Assembly: GCF_033958435.1 (NCBI RefSeq)
Contig: NC_134138.1
Span: forward strand, 204,981,298 to 205,045,297
Source: Carettochelys insculpta
Lineage: Eukaryota; Chordata; Testudines; Carettochelyidae
Length of the DNA stretch: 64,000 bases
Direction of reading: 5' to 3'
This document shows, in pieces, positions 44,991-56,279 of this stretch. Position numbers and translations under genes: made by a program. Numbering within the stretch: position 1 is the first letter of the stretch; each line of letters starts with the position of its first letter. The notes below the pieces were generated by a model that saw nothing but the letters and a program-made list of their open reading frames with translations, was not told the DNA's origin and searched no databases.

Positions 44991-46814
44991 CACTGTGCTG
45001 ATTCTTGTCTTGTAGGGGCTGTAACTGGAGACATTGTCTCCACTAGGACACTGTGTCCATTCTGTCCACCTAGGACACTGGTATCTATGTTTCCCACCAT
45101 TGCTTCTCCTCATAGGAGAATTGGTAGAGACAGGGCCCAATGCCACTTGCATTTTTGGTAAACCGATACTGAGCAGAACTAGATTGAACAGGGCTTTAAA
45201 GCGTTGGTGGCTTCCTGAAGCTCTGTCAACAGTGAGCCCACTCTTGCTTCTTCCACAGGAGTTGACCAAGAGTGGGAAATTTTAACCTAAATTTCCTAAT
45301 GTTGATACAGCCACAAAACTTATTTTCTAATCAATGTTTTAAATTATACAGAGACTGAGAATCCTCTCAGGAAATGTTGGGACAGTTAGGTGGACCGTGC
45401 CAACTCACTGCAAGCCCAGCCTGCATTGTTTTCTCTTGCAGTTCCTTCCCTTCTTCCTCTAATACTTTTTTTCCTTCTCCTAGCTTTTCAGTGATGCCAC
45501 TGCAAAATGGAAATGAAGTTATTTTTAAAAGATCACACCAAGGAATGTAGCTTCTTTTTTAAGCATTCTTTGACATCAGTTGACTAACAGCTGTACAGTA
45601 ACTCTTCAGTGCGCTGATGGTGTTCTCTGTCAAGGGACACTCGTTTGCTTTCTCACGAGCACTGTGTTTTTTATAACTTCCTTGAAAATGTATTGTTAAT
45701 TAAAACCCCAATGAACTCAAGTTGAACTAATTAAAAAGAACTGGCCATCTTCCCCTTCACTGTATAGATTTCAAACAGGTGAATTATGGACAGGCTATTG
45801 AATTAAAAAGGACATTTCTTTCCTCTTTTGAGTTTAATCCCTAAACATTATTTACATTTTTTTTCTCTAGGTTGTTTGTCAATAGATTGAAAGATAAAAT
45901 CAATTAGTTCTTATATAAGGCCTGATCCAGATCTCTTGACCTTCCACTGAAGTCAATGGGCTATGGGCCAGGCCTTTACAATAGCGTTTTTTCCAGAGAA
46001 AGGGCTATAAAATTTTGCCCATATTGTATTGAAGGAGAGACAGTGTGTCAGAATTAATACATTTTTTCTGTGAACATACTTACTTTTATTGGCCCTTCCC
46101 CTAACTCTTGCGCATTTGGGTGCTGAGATGTGGATATTCAGTGTGCTTAATAGCTCTTCTTTAATGAAGAGGTGTTTCCTCTCTCTCAGCTGTCATTCTT
46201 TGCCACATCACAGATTCTTTCAGACAGAAAAATAATTGGCCATTTTCTTTGAGCTTAGAGAGAGGAAAGCCATAGGGAATTGTGCAGTGTGTGTAAATCT
46301 AGGACAATGATTAGAGTGTCACCCACCAGCATCTCCTACGAGCTAGGGATTCAACTTTCCATTGGTCTCCTGTATTTCCCAGACTTTGTCACTCAGCTGT
46401 AAACACTTGCGTAATATTTGACATACATTTTCATGAAATGTAAACAGCAAGGTCTAATCATTAAATGAAAACATATCTCTTACGGAGTTGTTAAATAATG
46501 GGACAGACATCCCTGCTACCCCTCAGTCTTCACCTTTATTGAATCCTTTCAGAATGGCCGTCCAGATTTTGAATTCACTTCTTTTGCTGTTTCCTTTGAA
46601 GAAAAGCAGTTTTAGACCAACTGGGCTGTTTCACTTGGTGCTTACACACTGTGTAAGAGCCATGTTCATCAAATCTCTCTCAGGGTTATTGAGTATAAAA
46701 ATATTCAGCGTATGTAAAATGCACCTCTTGTTAACTCCTAATTACGCAAGCACACGTGGGTGACCAAAGAGTGATCTCTGCATCCTTTGAGGACACATCT
46801 ACCCTAAGGTTCCG
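44991..46814. other. Mostly unique non-coding DNA
   Basis: No gene supported. 45,918-45,980 is a short 'GGCCTGATCCAG ... GAAGTCAATGGGC' repeat fragment. 45,480-45,900 is AT-rich and repeat-free (TGTTAATTAAAAC, GAACTAATTAAAAAG) with homeodomain-type TAATTA cores, a reasonable place to test for an enhancer. Confidence 0.4.
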
Positions 46815-47230
46815 GGCTACATGTACACAGGCAACATCTGTCGAGAGAGATTACTGTCAACAGAGAAAGCTCGGCAAAACTTCTCTCAACAGATTGCGTC
46901 TACACACAAAAGCAGACTGAAAGAGCAATCTGCTCTGTCGACAGAGAGCAGCCGCTCAACAGAACAGCTGACCAGAAGCTGTGCAAACAGGGCTGCTGGA
47001 GAGCTGGAAGCCCTGTCTGTTGACAGACGTGAACACACAAGCACTCTTTCAACAAAATACTGTTGACAGAGGTGCTATAACTGATCGGGGAGAGGTCTAA
47101 CGCTGCTGGCTGAACAGCTGAGGTTTGTTGATACACTCTCAAGAGAACACTTTAGCCGTATAGGTGCTTGGCAAGTTTTGCCAATAAAAGCTCAGTTTTG
47201 TCGACAGAGACTGCCCACGTAGACTCAGCC
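46815..47230. mobile_element. PIF/Harbinger-derived MITE (GTCGACAGA family)
   Basis: Starts GGCTACATGTACACAGGCAA and ends GCCCACGTAGACTCAGCC. Inside are ATCTGCTCTGTCGACAGAGA, CAACAGAACAGCTGACC and TTTTGTCGACAGAGAC. Its left 200 bp follow the left end of the Harbinger relic at 24,566. Confidence 0.65.
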
Positions 47231-47901
47231 CTGGTGATGTAGCTACTCTGGCAGTACCACCAGTTGTGGTTCTGGCCAGACTCCCAGGTACATAAACAGA
47301 AATTCTGGGAGCTCAGGAAGCTAGACCCAGCTGCCATCCTTGTCATGTGCAAGAACACTGCAATTTTAGTGCACTAGCTCCAGCAAAGCTAGCACCTGTC
47401 TGTCCACCTGTGCTAGGATTCATGCTCCCAGCTGAAGTGTAGCCATTCCAGAGTGACTGTGCAGCTGCATGACCCCGAATCCAAGCTGGAGGTGCATTCT
47501 GGTCTGCTTCTTGGTCCCTTCCACTTTATCCTCAATGTTATGTGATCTGAACTTTGTATGTTGGAGGCCATGTCCTTAACCTGCTTGAAAGCCTCAAACC
47601 CCTGTCTGCTTAGGGGCACATTCAACTAAAACTCCATCATCTGAATTAAGTTAAATATTCTGGGCCTGCGTTCTGGTCTTGCTGTGGTTTACAAAGGCAG
47701 AGTATGAGATGGTGAATATTTTTAATGCCGCAAAAAAATGAAGTTAAGTTTAAGTATAAAGAAAAATCTTGTGTTGTGTGTCCTTTTTTCTTCTTTAAAT
47801 GTAAAACAAAAGGCTTGAAAGGTTGTCTCTCTCATTCTTTCTGTTTTTACATAAGATGGGGAATATTAACTATTTCTCCGCTCTACTGTTGCTAGAGGAC
47901 T
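47231..47901. other. Non-coding; worn repeat at left
   Basis: 47,235-47,460 looks like an old TIR-type repeat (GATGTAGCTACTCTGGCAG ... GAAGTGTAGCC). The rest is unassigned. Confidence 0.35.
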
Positions 47902-48085
47902 CCTTAGGTATTTCTAAACAGCAAAGTTATTTTGAAATAGCAGCTTCTATTTCAAAATAACTACACGACCATCTACCAAATGCAAATGCTATTTCAAAAT
48001 AATTTTGAAACAGCGGATGCTTTACTTCAAAATTGGTAAACCTCACTATATGAGGAATAGCACCTATTTCAAAATACAGTAAACC
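47902..48085. repeat. TIR element fragment (ACAGCAAAGTTATTTTGAAAT family)
   Basis: TTAGGTATTTCTAAACAGCA, AAGTTATTTTGAAATAGCAG and TCTATTTCAAAATAAC correspond to the left half of the element at 22,098-22,811. A Tigger-like end (CAGTAAACCCTTGAGATGC) follows at 48,077. Confidence 0.55.
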
Positions 48086-48329
48086 CTTGAGATGCACATG
48101 TATCTTTGGTTAACGTGACTGCCGGCCCTGACAGGAGCAAGAAATCACTCCTCTCAGGGGCAGCAGCCAGACTTGTGGCTGCCACCCCTCACAGGAGCAG
48201 TCTCCCGGTCTCCAAAGTGGCAGGGAGCTGGGTACCAGGTGGTAGCCTGGCTCCCAGCTTCCCTCCAGCTTGCAGAGTGGGGAAACTGACCAGAGCAGTT
48301 TCTGCAACCCCTGAGTAATTCAAATGAGC

Positions 48330-49285
48330 TGTTACCACTCAAAAAAAAAGAGATCATGGAGTCACTGTGGACAGTTCTCTGAAAACATCCACTCAACGTG
48401 CTGTGGCAGTGAACAAAACAAACAGAATGATGGAAGTAACTGAGAAAGGAATAGAGCATAAGACAGAAAATATCATATTGCCTGTATATAAAGTCATCTC
48501 ATCTCAAAAAAGATATATTGAAACTGGAAAAGGTTCAGAAAAGGACAATAAAATGATAAGGGGGCACGGAACAGCTGCTGTATGAGGAGAGAGTAATAAA
48601 ATTGGGACTTTTCAGATTGGAAAAGAGACATCTAAGAAGGGGTATGACAGAGGTCTATAAAATCATGACAGGTGGGGAGAAAGTAAATAAGGAAGTGTTA
48701 TTTGCTCTTTATCATAACACGAGAACTAAGGGGTCACCAAATGAAATTAATAAGTAACAGGTTTTTAAAAAGCAAATATTGCTTCCTACAACATGCAGTT
48801 AACCTATGGAACTTTTTGCCAGAGAATATTGTGAAGGCCAAGTCTATAAAAAAGTTCAAAAAGGAGCTTGATGAATTCATGTAGAGTAAATAGTTTCCAA
48901 AGGACAGACATGTTAAGCTGTAGCTTCACAACAAACAAGCAATCCTGTAGCACTTTAAAGACTAACAATGTTATTTATTAGCTAATGAACTTTCATGGAT
49001 AAGACCCACCTCCTCAGATGAAGTAGTCTCCCCCCAGGAAAGCTCACTACCTAATAAATAAAATTGTTAGTCTTTAAGGTGTTACAGGGCTGCTTGTTTT
49101 TCAGGGAGGGTAAATCCATCAGTGGCTATTAGCCAGGAAATGCAGGGATGTGTCCCTAGCTTCTATTTGCCAGAAGCTGGGAATCCAACAGAGGGTTGAT
49201 CACTTGATGATTACCTGCTTTGTTGATTCCCTCTGAAGAACCTGGCATGGCTCACTGTTGGACAACAGGAAACTGGACTAGATGT
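48330..49285 (+). mobile_element. CR1/L3-like LINE 3' fragment, copy B
   Basis: Plus-strand LINE tail. Peptide traces include VYKIMTGGE-like text near 48,650, LFALYHNTRTKGSPNEIN (48,700), NLWNFLPENIVKAKS (48,810) and KKFKKELDEFM (48,850-48,882). After an inserted fold-back repeat (48,930-49,101) the 3' UTR resumes with ATCAGTGGCTATTAGCCAGG, TTTGCCAGAAGCTGGGAAT, GATCACTTGATGATTACCTG and GGACTAGATG. The same UTR words end copy A at 12,080-12,950. All frames are broken. Confidence 0.7.
48930..49101. repeat. Fold-back repeat inserted in the L3-like LINE
   Basis: Left arm ACAAACAAGCAATCCTGTAG, CACTTTAAAGACTAACAA; right arm, inverted, TTGTTAGTCTTTAAGGTG, TTACAGGGCTGCTTGTTTT. The arms are about 68 bases with a loop of about 35. 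It interrupts the LINE 3' UTR, so it is younger than the LINE. Confidence 0.75.
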
Positions 49286-49889
49286 CATTCTTAGGTACAA
49301 ATTCTGATGAAGGAAAACATTAGAGGGCCCAATTCAAAGTCTGCTGATGCTAACAGAAAGCTTCTCTAAACACACAACCATTGACTTCTCAGCAGGTCAA
49401 CAGAAATCTTTTCAGTGATGGTTTTCGGCATTTAAATAGGATCAATAAACGTAAATAGATTTAAAAGCTTCATTTGTTTGGTTTTCTCATTTTCTTCTGC
49501 ATGATCTCAGATTCTTTCAGTAACTAATAGGTGGCATTAATACTTTGCCTAATATATCTGACTTAAGAGACAGAGAACAAACACACTGTTTAGCTGGTAT
49601 GAGCTATAGATTTCTTTATCTGTGCCCAGTCCATTCTGTCTGCCGACTGGAAATATTCTGAGGGCATTTACTAAATTGTAAACAATGGGGAAACTTACAT
49701 AAGAGGAACCACCAGTGTGTCATACCGAGCAGAAATTTCCATCCTTCTCTCTGAACCCACTCAGATCTCTGAAGTTTAGCAAAGAGCTCCCTTTTATCAG
49801 CTGATTTACAAGAAATGCACTTGCCCGAGGCTAACACAAACGCCTCACTACGGCTCCCCGCTTCTCCTTCAATACAGATCACAATACAG
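49286..49889. other. Non-coding, nothing recognised
   Basis: AT-rich left part grading into the CpG island at right. An 88-codon minus frame (49,616-49,882) has no family signature. Confidence 0.4.
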
Positions 49890-50945
49890 CAGCCCGAGGT
49901 ACAGTAATGGTCCCTATCGCGTCATCCCCGAGAAATGTGTGTCCCGGCATAAATCTTTCATCTCGTAAACCATCTTGCGCTCTGCAGCTGTTTAAGTTGT
50001 TCTCGGTGTTATACCGCTCGCTCCTTACAAGCATATTGGGTGTCAGTGATACGGAGTGCCTAAGAACAAGGCGCTCTGAAGAGGGTCCCTGCCTGACCTG
50101 GAATGGGCAGCCGATTACCGGCAGCCTGCCGGGGTGACTACCACAAACTCCTCTGGAGCGCATCGATAACCCCGTGCACGCACGGAGAGCTGGAGCGTAC
50201 GCCTCGCGCCCGCTGCTGTCCGGCAACGCGGCGCCCCGTACATAAGCGTGCGCCCAAAAGGTCTGTACTGTGGTGTGCACGTGCCCCACTGTAACCCGGC
50301 TGCTGGGCGGAACGTGGGCGCACCCCCGCGGGTCTCTGGCGAGGCGAGGAGCATCGCAGCTCGGGCCCGTAAGCGGGAGACTTGGGCTGGGGCTCACCAG
50401 GCGTAGGCAGCCCGGGGAGGCTTGTGAGCGCCTTGGGCGGGATCGGCCGCTCGGGCTGGGGCGGAAAGGCGGCGGGCGCTACCGCAGGTCACTGCAGTGG
50501 GAGCTCGTGGGAGGAATCAGGCCGCGTGCCACGCTGCGAAGCGGCAGCCCAAGGGGCGTAGCCTAGCGGGGCGGCTCCCGTCCCGGCCAGTGGGCAGCTC
50601 TGGCGCGCGCCGCCGCGCCGGCACTCTCCCATAGGCAGCGGCTGAGCTCCCCCACCTAGCGGACAGCCGCTCCCAGCCTGTGGGGAGCAGGAGGGCCGCG
50701 AGTTCGGAGCCAATGTCTGTGGGTGGGGGGCAGGTTCTTTCCACTCACGGCTCTGCTTGGCTGGCCAGCTCACCTGGCTCGCTGATCGGCCTGTGCCCCG
50801 GCAGGCTGTCCCTTCCCATGGCCCTGCCCCAGGGTCCCAGCCCGGCTCCCTCCCACCGGGCAGTCATCCCTGCTCAGGGACCGCACGGGCGACTAGCCCT
50901 TCCGGCTGGTGCAGGGCACTAGAAGGATCTGCCAGTTGAGCCCCA
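49890..50945. promoter_or_regulatory. CpG island upstream of EOMES, no gene recognised
   Basis: A sharp 1 kb island of high GC with abundant CpG, flanked by AT-rich DNA on both sides. The open frames in it (for example 49,879-50,397 on the minus strand, 172 codons) are GC shadows without a known domain. An island of this kind usually marks a promoter. It lies about 5.3 kb upstream of the EOMES start, so it could drive an upstream or divergent non-coding transcript or act as an alternative first exon or distal regulator. No TATA box or splice sites prove transcription. Confidence 0.6.
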
Positions 50946-51189
50946 CTTAACCTGTAAGCATCGGTTTGGTTGTCTCCCAATAAACTGTACTCAAGTGGGG
51001 TGCTGGAGGAGGCTTAAAACCGAACAAATCACTAAGGGCAAAATCGTGGCCCTATGGCAGGCAGTGGGAAATTCCCATCCATTTTAATGAGGCTGGGGTT
51101 TCACCCTAAGTGCTTTCTCTGGGGCTTTTCCACCAGCCTTTTTCTTCTTTCACATGGGCCACCTTAATCACCATCAAAGGTAAACCTGC

Positions 51190-51264
51190 AGGGTTGCCAA
51201 CCATCAGTAAATTTACAGACATTCTGTAAAAAAATTAGCCAAAATTGGACATGTCCATAAATTC

Positions 51265-51301
<37 letters not shown>

Positions 51302-51704
51302 GGGTGTCTGTAAATTTTGTAAAAGTGCAATAAAATTTTAAAAAACAGCAATTATTCTATAGCAGTTATGTTTCTTCTGTGTTGCTTCAGCCATTTTCCT
51401 ATGCTTGAAGGGTTAATAATTGTCAGAAATGGATCTGGGACAATTACTTCAGCTATGGTTAACAGCATCAGTGTTTGGATTTAGGATCACAAAATGGCAA
51501 ACTTCCATGACTATGACTAACTAAATGATTAAAGTGAGTTAAATAGCATATTGTTCTTGTGATGTGTGAATTACAATGATTACTTTTCACTTTTGGCCAT
51601 TTATGTCATCTTAATATACTATAAAAATTATGTCCATAAAAATTGTCTGTAAATTTTTCCCATTTTGTCCATAAATGGAATTTCTGTGGGTTGGCAACCC
51701 CACA
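51190..51704. mobile_element. TIR element with internal poly(A) run
   Basis: The left end GGGTTGCCAACCATCAGTAA and the right end (minus strand GGGGTTGCCAACCCACAG) are inverted repeats. TTTACAGACA and CAAAATTGGACA words also repeat inverted. A pure run of 32 A lies at 51,268-51,299. It is non-autonomous; the family is not certain (hAT-like). Confidence 0.6.
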
Positions 51705-53266
51705 GACCTCCCATGCTGGTCCTGTAATGGGGACTTTTTCTCTTTTCCAAGCATGTCTAGACCCAATGATGAAGTGCTGGCACCATGTCTGCCTCAGCCC
51801 GTTGCTACCACTGGGGGCAATAATGCTGGAAATGCAAATGGAAGAGCTGGTGTAAACAAGACCCAAGACTCAGTGAGACTGATTCCATTTGGCTCTTATT
51901 TGGAAGTGCTCCTGTACTATGTACCTGCCTTTGGTTCTAATTTCTCCATATTTTTATAGTTGACTTAGTCTTGATTGTTGCAATTAAGTAATTGCTGGAT
52001 ATTCACTCAACCTTCCTGTCTGATGGTTGTAACAAGTGATACTTGGTGGACAGTTACTGCTTCTGATATTGCTGTATCCCATGGCTAATTATTTTTCCAC
52101 CTACAAGGTTAATAGTTTTCTAACTGTAAGCCTCAGCTTGAGCCCACCTGAAGCAAAAATACTAAAAATGTAATATTTCTCAACTACCACGTTGTCAGCA
52201 GGAAATATTTTATAGCTGTGACATGAACTCCAGTTATGCAAGCAGCTCAGCATGAATTTTATCAGAGCCATCATGATGAAAGTTTACTTTTTAAAGTGCT
52301 AGGGGAAAAAAAACGTTTACAGAATTTAAACTGACAACTGCAGTAAGCAGCTGGAATAAAGTCAATGACAAAAAGACAACAGCTGAGCTATTTCTCTTAC
52401 CACAATCCAAGCATATTACAGTGAGCTAGTCAAAATTGATTAGAGTACTTTGCAGTTTTATCCTTCTAATGGCAAATCACAAGGGGATTTGGTTTATCTA
52501 TCAGTGATGATTTTATAGAACAATATTATATTATAGTTCAACTGAGAATTTAGGAAAAAATCTATGTAATAGATAAGATTTCTTTAAAAATGTTTGAGTT
52601 GTTTAGGCTCTTTTAATTAAGGTATTGGAGACAAAAGTACTTGAAGGAGTCTGATTTTTTGGGAATCACAAGGTGTGTAATACACAATATGAGATGTTAT
52701 GTTATTTGCCATTGAGATTTGTTCTGTGGTTAGTTAGTCTATATTCTAGTCTTCCTGTGCTCTTCAATTTCTCAAATTGGTTTGGAAAAAAGAGAGCTAC
52801 CAAAATGCTAATTAAATCTAATTCTGTTGTTAGCCTTCTCCCCATACTCACTCCATCTCCCCAGTTATTTTCCCTGTAACGTTGTAGGTAGGGCGAGAAG
52901 GAAAAGTGAATGATTGCAAGCACTTTGAAGTTTTTCAGGAAGGGATTATTTTAATTTCAGATGGTGAATGCTACTCTAGAATACATTCCAGCTCTTGATT
53001 CATTAATTTTTGCCTGTTCTTTTTATTTCAGTTATTCCTGTTGGTGGCTGATATTTTCCCAATCTGTTGTTTATTTTTTAGGTAAGTGTGTGTGGTTGTG
53101 TTTAATATTTATGCCCCGGCTTCTGCTATTTAAAATGTGCATGTTCTAACCTCTGATTTAATGAACTGAATGACCTGCTTATCCCAGACACATTTCCAAT
53201 ATTTCTGTATCCAATTTTATCTTCCAGTAATTATTATATAAAAGTAAACATACTGATAGCCTGCTG
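51705..53266. other. Unique AT-rich non-coding DNA
   Basis: 1.5 kb without a gene or named repeat. It is close enough to EOMES (3-4.6 kb upstream) to hold regulatory elements; none can be proven from one sequence. Confidence 0.4.
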
Positions 53267-53765
53267 CAGGGGTCTGCAACTTGCGGCTCCAGAGCCACAT
53301 GTGGCTCTTTAAGGACTTCTTTGTGGCTCCTGATACTATAATACCAAAGTGAAAAAAAATCCCTCCTGGTTATTTTCTGTAAATGGTGACTGTCTAAAAG
53401 CCCCAGAATGAACAACTCATATTTAAATAGCAAATTATAGGAGATTTCCAAACGTTGGATAACTCCCCCCAGAGCGACAGAAGGTTCTGGGAGTGAAAAT
53501 CAGGAAGAGAGTGGTACAAACACATGCATAAAGCGTGAAGAAATAGAATATGTAAAAAGTTTGTGACCATCCTGCAGTAAACATGTATCACGTTACAAGT
53601 CACTGTGTGTGCGCTGTTCTTAAAATAGGGTTACCAAAAGCATGGTTTGACCTTATTCATTAAGGACCATCTCATATTCACATGCACTGTGGCTCTTGAA
53701 TTATTGAGTGTTCTACCAAATTGAAAAAAAATGTCTCTTCTTGCTATTTTGGTTGTCTACCGCTG
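53267..53765. mobile_element. hAT-like non-autonomous element (CAGGGGTCTGCAAC)
   Basis: A 499 bp element with ends CAGGGGTCTGCAACTTG and, inverted, CAGCGGTAGACAACC, the hAT terminal pattern. Flanking octamers GCCTGCTG (53,259-53,266) and GCCTAGTA (53,766-53,773) agree at five of eight positions, a worn 8 bp duplication. The interior includes TGTGGCTCTTTAAGG and ATGTGGCTC words. It contains no transposase. Confidence 0.65.
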
Positions 53766-54004
53766 GCCTAGTAAATGTTAACAATACAAGGATATCAGTT
53801 TTTAGGAGTATTGTTTGCTTCTCTTTAGAACTAAATAGATCCTCATTCTGATTAAGTCCAGTTTCACCTTTTAGACTTCTAGGAATGCAGATTTTAAACT
53901 GCTGGTATGACAGCTTTTTAAAAATGTGTATATGAAATGCCCATTGAAAATATCATTGTTTATTCTGACAGAGTAGGGATCCTGATTACCATAATCATAT
54001 AATA

Positions 54005-54115
54005 CCACTTTGTACTTCTTTCTTCTTGGGGAGCTTAAAGCACTTTATCAAGTAGGTGACCATTATCATCCCCATTTGACAGATGAGGAAATAGAGGCAT
54101 CAAGAGGTATGCGGC
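54005..54115 (+). repeat. MIR/L2-like 3' fragment
   Basis: Contains 'ATTATCATCCCCATTTGACA', 'GATGAGGAAATAGAGGCA' and 'AGAGGT', the typical 3' part shared by MIR and L2. Confidence 0.6.
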
Positions 54116-56050
54116 CAACTTTCAAAAATAGCCAACCTGGACCAGTTGGGCCTCAATTTCAGCAGTGTAACCCACAGCTTTCTTTATTGCAGGCAAGGTA
54201 TAAGTGATCACAATTTTAGAAAAGAGGACCAAGTTATTTCAAGGTAGGCAAATGTAAACTGAGGCATCCAAATCAGTAACCACTTTTGAAACACTTGGGC
54301 TTAATGACTTCGAAATGTTACACAGAATGTTTAAATATAGAATAAAAACAGGACCTAGAATTCCTCACCTGTAGTCCTACACATGAACCACAAGAGTGTC
54401 CCTGCCTCCTTTGTTTGGCAAGAGTTCCAAGTCCATCATTCAAGCACACTGCTCACTCCAGTGTGCAATAGAAAGCTGAACTTAGTTTTTACGGTATCTG
54501 AGAATTACTGTCTTGTAACTGGATCTCCCTGTAAAACAGGTTATTTACAGACTCCAGTCGTTGGGATTAGAAAGTCCAAATCCAAATTGTTTTAAGTAAA
54601 ATTTACAGAATAGATAACTCTTAATGTAAATTGGGGCAAAATATGTTTTCAACTGAGTTCCTGTGCAAAGAGCAAATACATAAATGGAGAAAAAAATGTG
54701 TGCGTGCTTAAGCCATTGTATGACCGTAGCACAGGGTGCGGGATAAATTGTGTCCTTTTTGCAGCCCTGCAGCTTTTGATCTGTCCAAAATCAGATCGTT
54801 CTGGAAATGTTGCTTCAGCGCAGAGTTTGGCCCATAATGGTCCCCCCTACAGAAAAATCCGGAAGGGGAATTAGAATTGTTCCTAATTTAGCTGATTCTG
54901 ATGAGCCCCACCTGTGGTGTGGACACACCGTAGTCCGGCGTAACAATAACGATGCCTTGCTCTTGCTTGTAAGCCTGACTGGCGGTGGGAGTGAATCGAG
55001 GACAACTTCCCTACTGAAACTATCCGAGGCTCCGAAGGAAAGCCGGGGGGGTTGCGAGGAGTTCCTAAAACATTACAAAGAGGGACCGCGCTCAGCCGCT
55101 TTGGAGTGCGACGTTAGCGGAGGTCGTGGGAGACACGCGGGACTCACTCCGGTCGGGGTAGCTGGAGCAGGGCGCGTTCCGCGAACATTTCCAGCCCGGC
55201 GTGCGCGCGTTGGGAGCGCGTTAAACCCTGCCCCGAGGTAAACCCAGGTGGCGGGGGGTTCCGGGCCGCTGAAACACGCAGCCCTGTGCCAGCGCCGGGG
55301 AAAGCCTTGGGGGCTGGCCGTGCTGCTGCCGAGCCCTCCGTGCCCCGAAGAGGGCGGAGGTGAGGGGTCCCCGCTCCCTTCTGCCCCGGGCCGGCCCCCG
55401 CAGATCCAGCGAGGCGCCGCTCTGCCTGCGGGCGCGGAACAGCCCCCGCCAGCTGTGGGGGCCGGAGAAGGGGGCACCGCTGGCTCCGGCCCCGGCACAG
55501 CGCCAGCGCCGCCCAGCCAGCCCCGAGGGCTGCGCCGGCCGGAGGCGATGCGGGCGCGGGGTCACCCGTGGGGAGCAGCCGCCCTTCGCTCCCGCCTGCC
55601 GCCCGGGAGGGGCCCGCAGGGGCACCGCTTGGCTGGCGCTCCGCGCAGCCCCGGCCGCGGCCCTGGCAGCCTCAGAGCTGCCCGCGTCGGGCGGGGCGCC
55701 CCGTGGGCACAGCCCCTGCGGCAGGCCCGGGCAGGGGCCGAGCTCCGGCGCAGCGATCGGCCTGGGCGCTGAGCCCCCGGGGAGCGAGGCGCGGGGGGAC
55801 TGGGACTCGCGCCCCTGCGAGGCGCTGGACACCCGGGGAGGTCCTGCCCCGCGGGCGCGGCTGGCGGCCGACCGGCTTTGGGAGCCGGGAACGTGTCCGG
55901 AGCGCGTCTCCCGCCTGCTTCCCATGTGGCCCGAGCCCAGGGGGCGCCCCGAGACACCCAGCGCCAGCCGCAGCCGCGCGGGGCCGGGGGAGCGCAGGTG
56001 ATCTGCTCCAATTAGGAGCTGTCTGATGAGGTTAGTGTCACCGGGAGCAG

Positions 56051-56055
56051 CCAAT
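56051..56055 (+). promoter_or_regulatory. EOMES: CCAAT box of EOMES
   Basis: CCAAT in the context GCAGCCAATGGGC, about 84 bases upstream of the TATA box, a usual NF-Y site position and context. Confidence 0.65.
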
Positions 56056-56134
56056 GGGCCGGCCGGGCTGGAGGGGCCTGGCGCGCCTCGCCCTCCCCAA
56101 GCCCCTCCCCGGCGGCCGAGGAGCCCGGCGAGCC

Positions 56135-56143
56135 TATATAAAG
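56135..56143 (+). promoter_or_regulatory. EOMES: TATA box of EOMES
   Basis: TATATAAAG in GC-rich surroundings, 145 bases upstream of the chosen ATG. It predicts a start of transcription near 56,165. The in-frame ATG at 56,151 therefore lies upstream of the mRNA start, which supports using the ATG at 56,280. Confidence 0.8.
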
Positions 56144-56279
56144 GGTCTCGGTGCCAGGCAGCCGCAAAGGCGGCCGTAGATGGTTTCGGGGGGCAGGCGG
56201 GGAGCAGCGCAGCGTAACGGGCCGGGCGGGGGCCCCGCGGCTCGGCGCGGCTCGGCGCGGTCCCTCCCAGGGCAGGGGG

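Noticed and set aside
49879..50397. 172-codon minus-strand frame in the upstream CpG island
   Set aside because: No domain, GC shadow, overlaps equally good frames on the other strand.
56151..56279. N-terminal extension of EOMES from the ATG at 56,151
   Set aside because: The ATG lies about 10-15 bases upstream of the transcription start predicted from the TATA box at 56,135, and the extension has no family similarity, while MQLGEQLL at 56,280 is the conserved start.
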